Part shown: positions 1-9,340 of the stretch, in pieces
Layout of the letters: each line of letters starts with the position of its first letter
Numbering within the stretch: the first letter of the stretch is position 1
Assembly (NCBI GenBank): GCA_963727545.1
Contig: CAVSGS010000014.1
Location: 124,001 to 188,000 of the forward strand
Source: Flexifilum sp963727545
GTDB taxonomy: Bacteria; Chloroflexota; Anaerolineae; Aggregatilineales; Phototrophicaceae
Length of the DNA stretch: 64,000 nucleotides
Direction: 5' to 3'
Notes under the pieces: generated by a model
What the model was told of the DNA's origin: nothing
The model's database searches: none
The model's input: the letters and a program-made list of their open reading frames with translations, nothing else
Position numbers and translations under genes: made by a program

Positions 1-136
1 ATCAGTGTCCCGCGCGGAAAACTGAGCGACACGGCAGTCGCTTTGTGAATTCCCTCTGAAAAGTTTGTGCCAACGTTAACAATCATCGGCTAAACTGACC
101 ACTTGGCTTACGGAAAACAGGTCTTTAGGCTAATAA

Positions 137-171
137 TTTACACGACTTGTTGTGTAAAATGGTTGTGTAAA
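137..171. promoter_or_regulatory. Operator-like repeat cluster
   Basis: A dyad TTTACAC-N8-GTGTAAA (137-143 and 152-158) is followed by a third half-site GTGTAAA at 165-171, in direct repeat 13 bases after the second. It lies 75-110 bases before the ParB-like gene, where a regulator would bind. The regulator is unknown and no convincing -35/-10 pair was found beside it. Confidence 0.35.
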
Positions 172-244
172 GTGTGTATTGTCTGCCCGATCAGGTTGGC
201 ATACAGTACTGGCTTACGGCAGTTTATGTGGAGGTCCACACCGA

Positions 245-1240
245 ATGCCGGATAGTAGTTTCGAAACTCAGAATTACATGGAGGGCATGAACGCGTTTCA
301 AAATGCGCGTTTGCGCGCCTTCTGGGATGAAGCGCTTGCCCTCGTGCGCGGAAAGCCAGCCGAACTGCTGAGCTTCGAGGACATTCGCACGCGCCTGCGC
401 CTGCGGGAAGAGAATTACCGGGGCTTGCAGGAAATTCCGCTCGACCAAATTGCCGGGAGTGTCGGTCGTTACCGCGAGTTCACCAGCAAGTTCTTGCCCA
501 AGCGCAACAAGATGCAGGAGCGGTGGAGCCGCGTCTATGCGCAAGCCAGCGGCATGATGGGCTTGCCCCCGATTGAACTGTACAAGGTCGGCGACGTCTA
601 TTTCGTGCGCGATGGCAATCATCGCGTCTCGGTGGCGCGCCAGTTGGGCGCAAAGACCATTCAAGCCCACGTCACCGAACTGCCTACGTCGATCCACTTG
701 CGGGCGGGCATGTCGGAAGAAGAACTGGACAACGTGACCGCCTACGCCGAGTTTCTCGACATCACGCGGCTGCCCTACACGCGCCCGCACCACCAGTCGA
801 TCATGCTGAGCGAGATCTCGCGCTACGGCGACCTGCTCGGTCACATCAACCTGCATCGCTCGGTCTTAGAGTCGATGGAGGGCGAGGACATCCCGATCGA
901 GGAAGCGGCGGCGGACTGGTACGACAACGTCTACCGCCCGGCGGTGACGCTGATCCGCAAGTACGACATGCTCAAGTACATGCCCAAACGCACCGAGGGC
1001 GACCTCTACCTGTGGATGATCGATCATCTGCGCGAGGTCAAAGAGGCTTACGGCGACGAGGCGGACTCGCGCACCTTCAGCGACGCGCTGGTCGATTACC
1101 TGACCAGCCATCACATCCCGGTGCCGAAAGACCTACTCGCCGAGCAAGATGACTCGGTTCGACTGGCGCGGGAGGACGTGGACCGGCAGTTACGCGAGTA
1201 TCGCGCCCGCTTACAGCGCGAGCAGAACGGCAGCACCTAA
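245..1240 (+). CDS. ParB/Srx-like domain protein
   Basis: Encodes 331 residues. The start at 245 is chosen because GGAGG lies 10 bases upstream; a longer TTG-initiated frame has no such site. The centre contains a ParB/sulfiredoxin-like nuclease fold signature, GDVYFVRDGNHRVSVARQ, followed by a helical C-terminal half rich in charged residues. Proteins with this signature either bind DNA (ParB, KorB) or carry an isolated catalytic/NTP-binding fold. No ParA neighbour is present, so chromosome partitioning is not implied. The following gene is a nucleotidyltransferase on the same strand. The exact function is unknown. Confidence 0.7.
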   Translation: MPDSSFETQNYMEGMNAFQNARLRAFWDEALALVRGKPAELLSFEDIRTRLRLREENYRGLQEIPLDQIAGSVGRYREFTSKFLPKRNKMQERWSRVYAQASGMMGLPPIELYKVGDVYFVRDGNHRVSVARQLGAKTIQAHVTELPTSIHLRAGMSEEELDNVTAYAEFLDITRLPYTRPHHQSIMLSEISRYGDLLGHINLHRSVLESMEGEDIPIEEAAADWYDNVYRPAVTLIRKYDMLKYMPKRTEGDLYLWMIDHLREVKEAYGDEADSRTFSDALVDYLTSHHIPVPKDLLAEQDDSVRLAREDVDRQLREYRARLQREQNGST

Positions 1241-1381
1241 AGGGCTGAGCAGATCACAATCGCACCCGGACGCCGGGGCGTAGCTGGTCACAGCGACGCC
1301 CGTTTTCGATTCCGACGCCAGCGTTCTATAATTCGATCCACTACCCAGCGCAGCGCCCGACGATCGCGGGAGGCAGCTCAA

Positions 1382-2207
1382 ATGAGTGCGGAACAACACC
1401 TTGAACTCGCGCGGCGGCTGGCGGCGCGCTTCGGCGAACATGCGGCGGTCACAGCCGTCGCCTTGACCGGATCGGCGAGCAGCGGCACCGCTGACGCGCG
1501 CTCGGACATCGACCTCTACGTCTACCTCAGCGCCGATCTTCCGGTCGGCACGCGCAAAGCAATCGCCGCGCCCTACGACGACGACGCCGAGTTCGACAAC
1601 CGGTTCTGGGGAACCGCCGACTCGTGGCACGACGCCGCGACCGGTATCCGCGTCGAGGGGTTGTACTGGTCGGTTGGGTGGATCGAGGAACAGATCGACC
1701 GGGTTTTGCGCCGCTGCGAGCCGTCGATCGGCTACTCGACGGCGTTTTGGTACAGTGTGCGCAATGGGCGCGTCCTGTTCGACCGCGACGGCTGGCTGGA
1801 GCGGCTCCAAGCTGAGGCGCAGCAGCCCTACCCGGAGCAACTGCGGCGCGCGATCATCGCCCACAATTACCCGATCCTGCGGCGCATGTCCTCGAGCTAC
1901 GTGCAGCAGATCGAATTGGCAGCAGGCGCGCGGCGATCTCGTCAGCCTGAATCACCGCTGCACCGCGCTGCTGGACAGCTACTTCGACATCCTGTTCGCG
2001 CTCAACCGCCAGCCGCATCCCGGCGAGAAACGGCTGATCGCTTACGTCGAGCGGCTGTGTCCATTGCGTCCGCCGGAACTGCGGGCGCAGGTCGAGGCGC
2101 TGATCGCCGGATTGAGCGGTAACGCGGTCGTACCGCTGGCGAACACGCTGATCGATGGGCTGGACGATCTGCTGCGCGCCGAGGGATTCGACCCGGAACA
2201 GATCTAA
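1382..2207 (+). pseudogene. Frameshifted nucleotidyltransferase
   Basis: The N-terminal part carries a Pol-beta-type nucleotidyltransferase core: Gly30-Ser31 in LTGSASSGTADARSDIDLYV, with the metal-binding pair Asp42 and Asp44. The initial frame loses sense near 1915-1930 and would end at 2122. The natural C-terminus (starting GDLVSLNHRCTALLDSYFD) continues one frame over and stops at 2207. One inserted or lost base explains this. The restored product is about 275 residues, similar to DUF4037-type nucleotidyltransferases. Substrate unknown. The site is not a homopolymer, so either a real mutation or an assembly error is possible. Confidence 0.75.
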
Positions 2208-2292
2208 TCGCCACTCAAGAATTGTGCTAAAAAACACCTTTCTTTGCATCGTTGTGCGGGTAAGATTAGACTTTCAGGCTTAAGGTAGGCTT

Positions 2293-3048
2293 TTGGAAAA
2301 CAGTTTGATGCTTGAGTACATGAATCACGTCCGCGAGTTGAACGACCACATCGACCCGGAGTTCTGGAAGAATCCGACCGGCGTCGACGTGGAGTACGAT
2401 ACGCTCAAGTTCCTCTACGTGCCCGACCACGTGATGACGTTCATCGCGTCGCAGTTGGCACGCTCGGTCTACCGCTACCAGATCGACAACATCGCCACCA
2501 AGCAGCAGATCACCCACGCCGTCATGATCACGATGGGCGGGATGCTGCCGGGGGTGCTGCTGCACGATCATCTGGCGTGGACGCTGAACAAAAACATCCC
2601 GCCGATCGCCTTCGGGACGATGGGCGTCAAGTATTACGCCGGACCGGGCGAACCGCTCGACGAGCCGCGCATCCTGCACGAACTCTCAATCGACGTCACC
2701 GGGCGAACCGTCGGCGTGATCGAGGACTTGGTTGACCTCGGCGGGACGGCGCGCTTCGTCGCCCAGTATCTCAAAGAGGAGCGCGGCGCGAGCAAGATCG
2801 TGCTGATCGCGCCGTACATGAAGACCAACCTCGCCAACGACGAAATGCACGTCATCTCCTACGGCAACGTCCCGAAAGATACGTGGATCATCATGCCGCG
2901 CGAGAAGGTCGAGACGCTGATCAAGCGCGTCCCCCACTGGCGCGATCAAGGCGCAACGCTCAAAGCCTGCAAGGAAAACCTGCTGCGGATCGGCTATCCG
3001 CGCTACCTGCTCGACATCTATCTGCGCGCCGCCTACGAGCGCGGGTAA
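2293..3048 (+). CDS. Type I phosphoribosyltransferase family protein
   Basis: 251 residues. The motif VIEDLVDLGGTARFV near residue 145 matches the PRPP-binding loop of type I phosphoribosyltransferases (two acidic residues, then a D-x-GGTA-like segment). A PRPP-dependent base transfer is therefore likely, but the long N-terminal region differs from Hpt, Apt or PyrE and the base is not predictable. The start is TTG at 2293, with AAGG seven bases upstream; ATG at 2308 is the alternative. It follows the nucleotidyltransferase on the same strand. A family-A palindrome (3089-3116) lies just downstream. Confidence 0.75.
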   Translation: MENSLMLEYMNHVRELNDHIDPEFWKNPTGVDVEYDTLKFLYVPDHVMTFIASQLARSVYRYQIDNIATKQQITHAVMITMGGMLPGVLLHDHLAWTLNKNIPPIAFGTMGVKYYAGPGEPLDEPRILHELSIDVTGRTVGVIEDLVDLGGTARFVAQYLKEERGASKIVLIAPYMKTNLANDEMHVISYGNVPKDTWIIMPREKVETLIKRVPHWRDQGATLKACKENLLRIGYPRYLLDIYLRAAYERG

Positions 3049-3088
3049 AAGGTCTCCTCAAGTATCCGAAAATTCTATCCCGCGGACT

Positions 3089-3116
3089 GTAGGGGCGTTA
3101 TATATAACGCCCCTAC
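3089..3116. repeat. Family-A palindrome, copy 1
   Basis: A 28-base palindrome with arms GTAGGGGC/GCCCCTAC and core GTTATATATAAC. The copy at 19134-19161 is identical. Confidence 0.9.
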
Positions 3117-3252
3117 GACTATGCAGAACTATCCCGCCGCTATCTCCACCCCACACCCCATACCAAAAATCGACACCAATCTCGCAACCCTCACCCGCAC
3201 CACTCCGTATAAGAGCATGTAAGGCAAAACGGATATGGTTGGGGGTGTCACT

Positions 3253-3928
3253 ATGGTGCGTGAACAAAGAAATACAGTGGGTGCGTTCCTGCTCATCGGC
3301 TTGGGCGTGCTCTTTCTCACTCGGGCAGGTTTTCGGCATGAATTTCTGGTCGATGGTCGGCTTTTCTTGGCCCGTCTTCGTCTTAATCCCCGGCGTGATC
3401 TTCCTCGCGCTGGCGTTCACGGGCGACCGCAAGATGTCGGGCTTCGTCTTCCCCGGTGCGTTCATCACCGGCACCGGCGCGATCCTGTGGTATCAGAACG
3501 CGACCGGCAACTGGCAGAGTTGGGCGTACATCTGGACGCTCTACCCGGTGTTTCTCGGCTTGGCGCTGATGTTCAACGGGCGGCGCAACGGCAAAGAGAA
3601 GGAAATCGCCACCGGGCGCGGCTTCGTCACCTTTGGCACGATCGCCTTTCTGGCAGGCGCTGCTTTCTTCGAACTGGCGATCTTCGGCGCGAACAGCGCG
3701 CTGACCGGCTGGATCGTGCCGCTGGCGCTGATCGGCGTGGGTGGTTATCTGCTGCTGAGCGGGCAAATCGGCGGCGAGAAGCGCAAGATCGATGCACCGG
3801 TGTTCACTGGCGCCCGGATGGTCAATCCGCGTTCGAACGGACATCTGACGCCCAGTGACGATCTCCAGCGCCAGATCGACGAGGCGCTCGCCGAAGATGA
3901 GCCGGACGAACCCGAACCGCGCGCCTAA
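3253..3928 (+). pseudogene. Frameshifted multipass membrane protein
   Basis: A natural N-terminus begins at 3253 (MVREQRNTVGAFLLIGLGVL), with GGGGG seven bases upstream. At about 3320 the hydrophobic sequence continues one frame over (LGQVFGMNFWSMVGFSWPV) and stops at 3928. Restored, it is about 225 residues with roughly six membrane segments and an acidic, Pro-rich cytoplasmic tail, resembling LiaI/LiaF- and DUF5668-like membrane proteins. A single-base indel is the simplest explanation. Function unknown; this family is often linked to envelope stress. Confidence 0.65.
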
Positions 3929-3947
3929 CTCGGCAGATCAAGCACAA

Positions 3948-3988
3948 AACAGCAGCCGCAGACGAAAATCTGCGGCTGTTTGATTTTC
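3948..3988 (+). terminator. Rho-independent terminator
   Basis: A 9-bp stem (AGCCGCAGA at 3954-3962, TCTGCGGCT at 3969-3977) is followed by GTTTGATTTT, about 25 bases after the stop of the membrane protein gene. Confidence 0.75.
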
Positions 3989-4057
3989 AGAGCGGTTGCA
4001 TAAGAGCGTTATGGGTTTCGCAATCGGGCGCACAGCGACGCTCGTCGATTCTAAATG

Positions 4058-4085
4058 GTAGGGGCGAGGCATGCCTCGCCCCTAC
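4058..4085. repeat. Family-A palindrome, copy 2
   Basis: 28-base palindrome, core GAGGCATGCCTC, identical to the copy at 47531-47558. It lies between convergent gene ends. Confidence 0.9.
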
Positions 4086-4131
4086 GTGAGACTATCTGAA
4101 TACTCAAATGGCTGCGGGGAGAGTGCGCCTG

Positions 4132-5259
4132 CTAGCTCGCGGACGTTTCCGTTTCCGGTTGACAAACCGGCAGCTTGATCCAGAAGGTCGATCCGCCAGC
4201 TTCCGGCGAAATCAAGCCGACTTCGCCGTTTTGCAGCGTGACCAAGTGCTTGACGATCCACAAGCCCAAGCCGGTACTGCTTTCGCCAGCGGTTGGACGC
4301 GGCGTCAGCTTACCGAACTGGGTAAATAGGCGGCTAAAATCGCTCTCCGGGATGCCCGGACCCTGATCGGCGACGAAGATCGTAACCGTGTCGCCGTGCG
4401 TCTCCGCCGACAGCTTGACGGTCGTGTCGCTTGGACTGTACTTGATCGCGTTGCTGACCAGATTCCCCAACACTTGATGCAGGCGAGCGCGATCCGCCAA
4501 GACCGACCCGGTCAAGTCGGCAGTCTCCAGCGCGATGCGCTTGCGGACGGAATTGGCTCCATACTCCGCCAGCACGCTTTTGATCAACGGCTCCAGCGCC
4601 AGACATTCGAGCTGCAAATCGAGAACACCGGTTTGCAGCGCTGCCGTGTCGAGAAAATCCTTGATCACGTTTTCCATCTTGTCGGCAGAAGTCTCGATGG
4701 CTTCAAGCAGTGTCTCACCTTCACGGACACAACTGATGTCATCGCCGAGGAGCATACCCGCCGCGCGGATGTTGTTGAGCGGACCTTTGAGATCGTGCGA
4801 TGCCATCCGCAGCAGGCGATCTTTCATCTCTTGAGCGGTGCGCAGTTCGATGATGGTCGCCGTGCGCTCGTCCAACAGCTTCTTGAGCGTGATCTGCGTA
4901 TGGACGCGCGCCCGCGTCACTTCCATGTCAATCGGTTTCGTGATGTAGTCATTCGCGCCCAGTTCAAAACCGCGCGTGATGTCAGCCGATTCGGACAGCG
5001 CCGAGATCAGAATCACCGGCAGGTCGGCGGTCTTAGGGTTGGCGCGAATCCGTTTCAACGTGGTTAAGCCATCGACATCCGGCATCATGATGTCGAGCAG
5101 AACCAGATCAAAAGGAGCCTGCGCCAGCATGTCGAGCGCTGCTTGAGCAGTTTGGACGCAGAATATCCGGTAGTCATTGCGGAACATACGCTCCAGCAGC
5201 ATTAGATTCGAACGCTCGTCGTCAACGGCGAGCATAAGCGGCTGGGTTCTGTCGATCAT
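4132..5259 (-). CDS. Response regulator-histidine kinase hybrid
   Basis: 375 residues. Residues 1-120 form a receiver domain with acidic Asp13-Asp14, phospho-acceptor Asp56 and Lys108. A short coiled linker leads to a HisKA domain with His155 in MASHDLKGPLNN, then a HATPase_c domain with N-box LGNLVSNAIKYS and G-boxes ADQGPGIP and STGLGLWIVK. There is no transmembrane segment and no sensor domain, so it is a cytoplasmic kinase whose receiver is N-terminal. Such proteins usually sit inside phosphorelays and receive phosphate from another kinase. No partner is adjacent. The start has AGGAA eight bases upstream. Confidence 0.93.
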   Translation of the reverse strand: MIDRTQPLMLAVDDERSNLMLLERMFRNDYRIFCVQTAQAALDMLAQAPFDLVLLDIMMPDVDGLTTLKRIRANPKTADLPVILISALSESADITRGFELGANDYITKPIDMEVTRARVHTQITLKKLLDERTATIIELRTAQEMKDRLLRMASHDLKGPLNNIRAAGMLLGDDISCVREGETLLEAIETSADKMENVIKDFLDTAALQTGVLDLQLECLALEPLIKSVLAEYGANSVRKRIALETADLTGSVLADRARLHQVLGNLVSNAIKYSPSDTTVKLSAETHGDTVTIFVADQGPGIPESDFSRLFTQFGKLTPRPTAGESSTGLGLWIVKHLVTLQNGEVGLISPEAGGSTFWIKLPVCQPETETSAS

Positions 5260-5374
5260 GTGACAATTCCTATTTACAGCGCAGTTTGCAGTCCGTTCTG
5301 ACGTCCTGTGAGGATGAGAGCAAGATCGACAGGTTGGAGCACAGCACCTAACTTCGTTAAGACGTTACGCCCTC

Positions 5375-5380
5375 ATTATA
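5375..5380 (-). promoter_or_regulatory. Possible -10 box of the hybrid kinase gene
   Basis: A perfect TATAAT on the minus strand lies about 115 bases before the kinase start. No good -35 sequence is seen at 16-18 bases spacing. Confidence 0.3.
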
Positions 5381-5532
5381 TGTCCAAGGATCTGTTAACG
5401 AAATGTTGCGCGCTTAAGAATTTCTGAATTTTTCCTGCCGATTTGTACAATAAAAAACTGGATTTCCAATTTCGCCACCGCCGAGATCGGGGCATCCGGC
5501 GGGCGAGTCACGGGGGGATTTGGGGAGAGAAC

Positions 5533-5553
5533 GGGCGGAGACTCGCTCCGCCC
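5533..5553 (-). terminator. Hairpin after nadE
   Basis: A perfect 8-bp GC-rich stem (GGGCGGAG/CTCCGCCC) with a 5-base loop lies 18 bases after the nadE stop. It lacks a U-run, so it may be a weak terminator or a 3'-end stabiliser. Confidence 0.4.
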
Positions 5554-5570
5554 GGACGCGCAGCGCAGCT

Positions 5571-6416
5571 TTAGGTGTAATCGCGCAGATAGAGGAAGTC
5601 GTGACCGATAGTCCGGCGGCTGACCTTGGCGATGTTAGGCATCGTGCGCTTGTAGTGATTGATCTTGACGCGCCGCCACACATCCTCGACGAAAGCCCGG
5701 TCAAAGCCTTCTTCGACCACCTCATCGACGGTGTAGCGCTCGTCCACCAGCAGGAACAAGACCTGATCGACGTCGGCATAGGTGAAGCCGAGTTCGCCCT
5801 CGTCGGTCTGCCCCGCCCACAAGTCGGCGGAGGGCGCTTTGGTGCGCACCGATTCGGGTAGGTCAAGCGCGACGGCGAGTTCGCGCACCTGCGTCTTGAA
5901 CAGGTCGCCAATCGGCTGCAGCGCGACGCCGCTGTCGCCGTAGATGGTCGAGTAACCGAGCAAAATCTCAGTCTTGTTACTGGTGCCCATGACCAAGCCA
6001 CCCCACGCCACCGACTGATCGTAGAGAATAGTCATCCGTAGGCGCGCCATCACGTTACCCTTGCGCGTGTTGCTCATATTGGGGAACTGACCGAACAGCG
6101 GATCCGCCATTTCGGTGATCGGCACAGTGATCACCGCCAGACCGAGCGCCTCGATCACCTGCTCGGCGTCTTCGAGGCTGTCAGCGGACGAGGTTTTGTA
6201 GGGCATCCGCACCGCAAGCACGTTTTGCGCGCCCAGCGCTTCCGCCGCCAGATACGCCGAGAGCGCCGAGTCGATGCCGCCGCTCAAGCCGATCACGGCG
6301 CGGTGCAGTCCGGTCTTGCCGATCTCGTCTTTGATGAAGCCGGTCAGCATCCGGCGCGCGATCGCGGTATTGATGTGCAACCGAGCGGATAATTCAGATT
6401 TGGCGATCGGCGTCAT
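5571..6416 (-). CDS. nadE: NAD+ synthetase (synthetase subunit)
   Basis: 281 residues. It performs the ATP-dependent amidation of nicotinic acid adenine dinucleotide, the last step of NAD biosynthesis. The PP-loop SGGIDS (residues 45-50) begins an adenine-nucleotide alpha hydrolase fold, and GTSNKTEILLGY and the downstream KAPSADLWAGQTDE segment are typical of NadE. Its start overlaps the stop of the upstream amidase gene by four bases (ATGA), so the two are translationally coupled. Size fits an NH3-type or separate-subunit synthetase rather than the usual fused glutamine-dependent enzyme of 540-680 residues. Confidence 0.95.
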   Translation of the reverse strand: MTPIAKSELSARLHINTAIARRMLTGFIKDEIGKTGLHRAVIGLSGGIDSALSAYLAAEALGAQNVLAVRMPYKTSSADSLEDAEQVIEALGLAVITVPITEMADPLFGQFPNMSNTRKGNVMARLRMTILYDQSVAWGGLVMGTSNKTEILLGYSTIYGDSGVALQPIGDLFKTQVRELAVALDLPESVRTKAPSADLWAGQTDEGELGFTYADVDQVLFLLVDERYTVDEVVEEGFDRAFVEDVWRRVKINHYKRTMPNIAKVSRRTIGHDFLYLRDYT

Positions 6417-7270
6417 GAGGGATTCTCCGTCAGAATGCGGGCGAGTTCGCGCTGCACCAGCGACGGGCGCTCGTCGCGCAGCAGCGGCAGGCGCGCGCGG
6501 GTGCGATGCAGTTGGTTGAGGTCAATCGACTGGATCAGCAGCGCCTCGTCAAAGTAGGTGCCGTGAACCAGAAACTCGCCGTCGGGATCGACAATCGACG
6601 AGCCGCCCCAGAAGTTCTTGCCATCCTCGTAGCCGACACGGTTGCAGTGGATCACGTAGTTGGTGAACATGCTGCCGTAAGCCTGATTGACCAACTCGAC
6701 CCAGCGCGTACCGGAGAGCCGGTCGCCCTCGTCCAAGCCCCGGCTGGGGCTGGAACTGTTGAAGATCATCAGGTCAGCGCCGTCCAGCCAGAGCAGGTAA
6801 GCGGGCGACATATGCCAGAAATCCTCGCAGATCAACATGCCGACGCGCCCGAAGCGCGTGTCGAAGGCTTGGGCGTGCTCGCCCTGATCGAAGTAGCGCG
6901 CCTCGTCGAACATGGTGTAGGTCGGCAGGTAGAGCTTGTGATGCACGTGAACCAGTTCGCCGCCGGAGAGGTACGCGCTGGCGATGTAGAAGCGCTGGCG
7001 CTGATCCTCGTGGACGAAGCCAACCACCAGATCCAGCCGCTTGCTGGCTTCGAGCAGCGCGGCAAAGGTCGGATCGTCGGCGCTGGTGCGCAGCGCCACT
7101 TCCGGCACGAGGTCCTGCACCTGATACCCGGTCAGCGACAGTTCAGGGAAGACGAGCAGATCGACACCGGCAGCAGCGGCGCGCTCGACGTATTCGAGAT
7201 GCTTGGCGAGGTTGGCTTTCACGTCGCCGATTTTCGGGTAAATCTGCGCCAGACCGACGTTCACGCGCAT
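6413..7270 (-). CDS. Nitrilase-family amidohydrolase (probable NadE glutaminase subunit)
   Basis: 285 residues. The carbon-nitrogen hydrolase triad is complete: Glu43 (FPELSLTGY), Lys112 (HKLYLPTY) and Cys148 (LICEDFWH). The start at 7270 is chosen because AAAGGAG precedes it. The LTGY and ICEDFWH segments resemble the glutamine amide-transfer domain of fused NAD synthetases, and the stop overlaps the nadE start. The inference is that it releases ammonia from glutamine for NadE as a separate chain. An independent omega-amidase or nitrilase role is the alternative. Confidence 0.88.
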   Translation of the reverse strand: MRVNVGLAQIYPKIGDVKANLAKHLEYVERAAAAGVDLLVFPELSLTGYQVQDLVPEVALRTSADDPTFAALLEASKRLDLVVGFVHEDQRQRFYIASAYLSGGELVHVHHKLYLPTYTMFDEARYFDQGEHAQAFDTRFGRVGMLICEDFWHMSPAYLLWLDGADLMIFNSSSPSRGLDEGDRLSGTRWVELVNQAYGSMFTNYVIHCNRVGYEDGKNFWGGSSIVDPDGEFLVHGTYFDEALLIQSIDLNQLHRTRARLPLLRDERPSLVQRELARILTENPS

Positions 7271-7393
7271 GGAGACTCCTTTAGGGATGACTGTGCTCCG
7301 CTGCACGAAAGTGCAACGGTTGGCGGATGAGGTTGCGGATAAATCAACGTATAGCTAGGCTTTCGCGCGCAAACCGGGCATTTTCCGGCGGAT

Positions 7394-8197
7394 TCACGAC
7401 AAGCTGGTGACGAACGCGCGGATTTCGTCCGTCCAAGTGAAAATTTCCGCCGCGCTGCTGGCGACCAACAGCCGCGCATTGGGCAAGCGGTGAGCGACTT
7501 CCTCCGCTGACGAAACCGGATGACCGGGATCGTCCGTCCAAGCCAGCACCAACGCCGGAGCTTGGATCGCTTCCAATGCCTCGCGCGGGGGCAAATCGGT
7601 TTTCTGTGCGCCCCGCAGCACCGTCACCAATGTCTTCGGGTTCACCAGCTTTAGAGCGTCGCCAAACCCCGCCGCCATATCGGGGTAGGCTTCAAGCTGC
7701 CATGCAGGGATGGCAGCAGGCTGCTGCTGCATCATCGCGGCGAAGAAATCGAGACCCCGTGCTTCGATCGCGTCAACCATCTGCCCATATAATCCTGCCT
7801 GTGCCGCGCGCGTCTCCCAAGCAGTGGGAACGTTCATCAGCACCAAGCCTCGAATACGCTGTGGCGCGGCGAGCGCGGCGTAAATCGAGGTCGCGCAGCC
7901 CATCGACTGCCCGCCCGCGATAAATGTGTCAAATCCGACCTGATCCGCCAGCGCCAACATGTCATGGGCAAGCGCTGACCACTGATAATCGGCGGGCGAG
8001 TCGCTCGCCCCCAAATCGCCATGACCGCGCGCATCGTAACGCACCAGCTTGAGTACGTCGGTCAGTGCGCCCCACTTGATCCAAGGGAACGCATCTTCGG
8101 CGAACATGCTTGCCGACAAGCCATGCGCCCAGATGAACGGCTCGCCGTTACCCTCGATCCTGACATTCAGCGCTACGTTGTTAACGTTTACGTTCAA
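7394..8197 (-). CDS. Alpha/beta hydrolase
   Basis: 267 residues. The oxyanion motif His25-Gly26 and the nucleophile elbow GGQSMG (Ser98) are present, with plausible Asp and His near the C-terminus (WTDDPGHP). This is a typical alpha/beta hydrolase fold with a small cap, related to 3-oxoadipate enol-lactonase and haloperoxidase-like esterases. The start is TTG with GGAGA ten bases upstream. It lies downstream of the GAPDH gene on the same strand, separated by a hairpin, so it is probably expressed independently. Substrate unknown. Confidence 0.85.
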   Translation of the reverse strand: MNVNVNNVALNVRIEGNGEPFIWAHGLSASMFAEDAFPWIKWGALTDVLKLVRYDARGHGDLGASDSPADYQWSALAHDMLALADQVGFDTFIAGGQSMGCATSIYAALAAPQRIRGLVLMNVPTAWETRAAQAGLYGQMVDAIEARGLDFFAAMMQQQPAAIPAWQLEAYPDMAAGFGDALKLVNPKTLVTVLRGAQKTDLPPREALEAIQAPALVLAWTDDPGHPVSSAEEVAHRLPNARLLVASSAAEIFTWTDEIRAFVTSLS

Positions 8198-8231
8198 TCT
8201 GCGAATCTCCGTTTACAAATGCAGGATTTGA

Positions 8232-8262
8232 CAGGGGCGCGATACGCATGGTCGCGCCCCTG
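8232..8262. repeat. Family-A palindrome, copy 3 (divergent)
   Basis: 31 bases, arms CAGGGGCGCGA/TCGCGCCCCTG around TACGCATGG. It lies between GAPDH and the hydrolase gene and may serve as a weak terminator. Confidence 0.75.
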
Positions 8263-8273
8263 CGCTGCCTTGC

Positions 8274-9290
8274 TTAGCTTACGACCGTTTCCTTCAGCCC
8301 CAGCACTTCCAGCGCTTGACGGATCATCTGATTGGTGTAGCCCCACTCGTTGTCATACCAACTCATGATCTTGACCAGATCGCCGTCGACCACCTGCGTC
8401 AGCGTCAAGTCGACAATCGACGCAGCGGGATTGTGGATGATGTCCGACGAGACCAGTTCGTCCTCGTTGGCGATCACGATGTCCTTGTAACGCGGCGTCG
8501 CGGCTTCTTCGCGGAAAATGGCGTTGATTTCGTCAACCGTCGTGTCACGCGCGGCGACGAAGACGATCGAAGCAATCGAGCCGACCGGGACGGGCACGCG
8601 CAGCGAGTCGCCGTCGAACTTGCCCGCCAGTTCCGGCAGCGCCTTGGTCGTCGCAATCGCCGCGCCCGTCGAGGCGGGGATGGTGCTTTGCGCCGCCGTC
8701 CGCCCGCGCCGGAACGATTTGCTATCCGGCGCATCAACCAGCGATTGCGAGGCGGTATAGGCGTGAATCGTCGTCATGATCGCCTTCTTGATGCCGAGGC
8801 GACGGTTCATGATCTCAATCACCGGGGTGATGTCGTTGGTGGTGCAGCTCGCGCAGGAAATGATCTGCGCCTCGCCTTTGCTGGTGTTGACGCCGTGAAC
8901 GACCGTCGGCACGTCCGCGCTCTTGGTCGGTCCCGAAATGATCACGAACTTCGCGCCCGCCTTCACGTGCTTGCTGGCGTCTTCCATCTTGGTGAAGATG
9001 CCGGTGCTCTCGAACACGAGGTCGACGCCCAGTTCGCCCCACGGCAGCGCTTCGGGATTGCGCTCGCTCAGGTAGCGAATCGGTTTGCCATCGATGATCA
9101 GCGTGCCGTCGCCGGTCTCGATCGTGTGATCGTAGGGACCGTAAACGGTATCGTACTTGATCAGATAGGCGATATTGTCCAGCGAGGCGATGTCGTTCGC
9201 CGCCACCAGTTCAAGTTCGGGCGTATCCATAATGACCTTGAGCGCCGCCCGTCCGATGCGCCCTAACCCGTTAATTGCGACTCGTGCCAT
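8274..9290 (-). CDS. gap: Glyceraldehyde-3-phosphate dehydrogenase, type I
   Basis: 338 residues, standard length. It oxidises glyceraldehyde-3-phosphate to 1,3-bisphosphoglycerate in glycolysis. The Rossmann motif INGLGRIGR is at residues 7-15, Asp33 follows the second strand and favours NAD over NADP, and the catalytic Cys149 lies in SCASCTTN. The C-terminal WYDNEWGYTNQM segment is canonical. The start at 9290 is preceded by AAGGAG at eight bases; a longer upstream frame adds ten residues without support. No pgk or tpi follows, so it is not in a glycolytic operon. Confidence 0.97.
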   Translation of the reverse strand: MARVAINGLGRIGRAALKVIMDTPELELVAANDIASLDNIAYLIKYDTVYGPYDHTIETGDGTLIIDGKPIRYLSERNPEALPWGELGVDLVFESTGIFTKMEDASKHVKAGAKFVIISGPTKSADVPTVVHGVNTSKGEAQIISCASCTTNDITPVIEIMNRRLGIKKAIMTTIHAYTASQSLVDAPDSKSFRRGRTAAQSTIPASTGAAIATTKALPELAGKFDGDSLRVPVPVGSIASIVFVAARDTTVDEINAIFREEAATPRYKDIVIANEDELVSSDIIHNPAASIVDLTLTQVVDGDLVKIMSWYDNEWGYTNQMIRQALEVLGLKETVVS

Positions 9291-9340
9291 CTCGTACACT
9301 CCTTGTCGCTTACAAATCAATCACGAACGAGTGATCCGGT

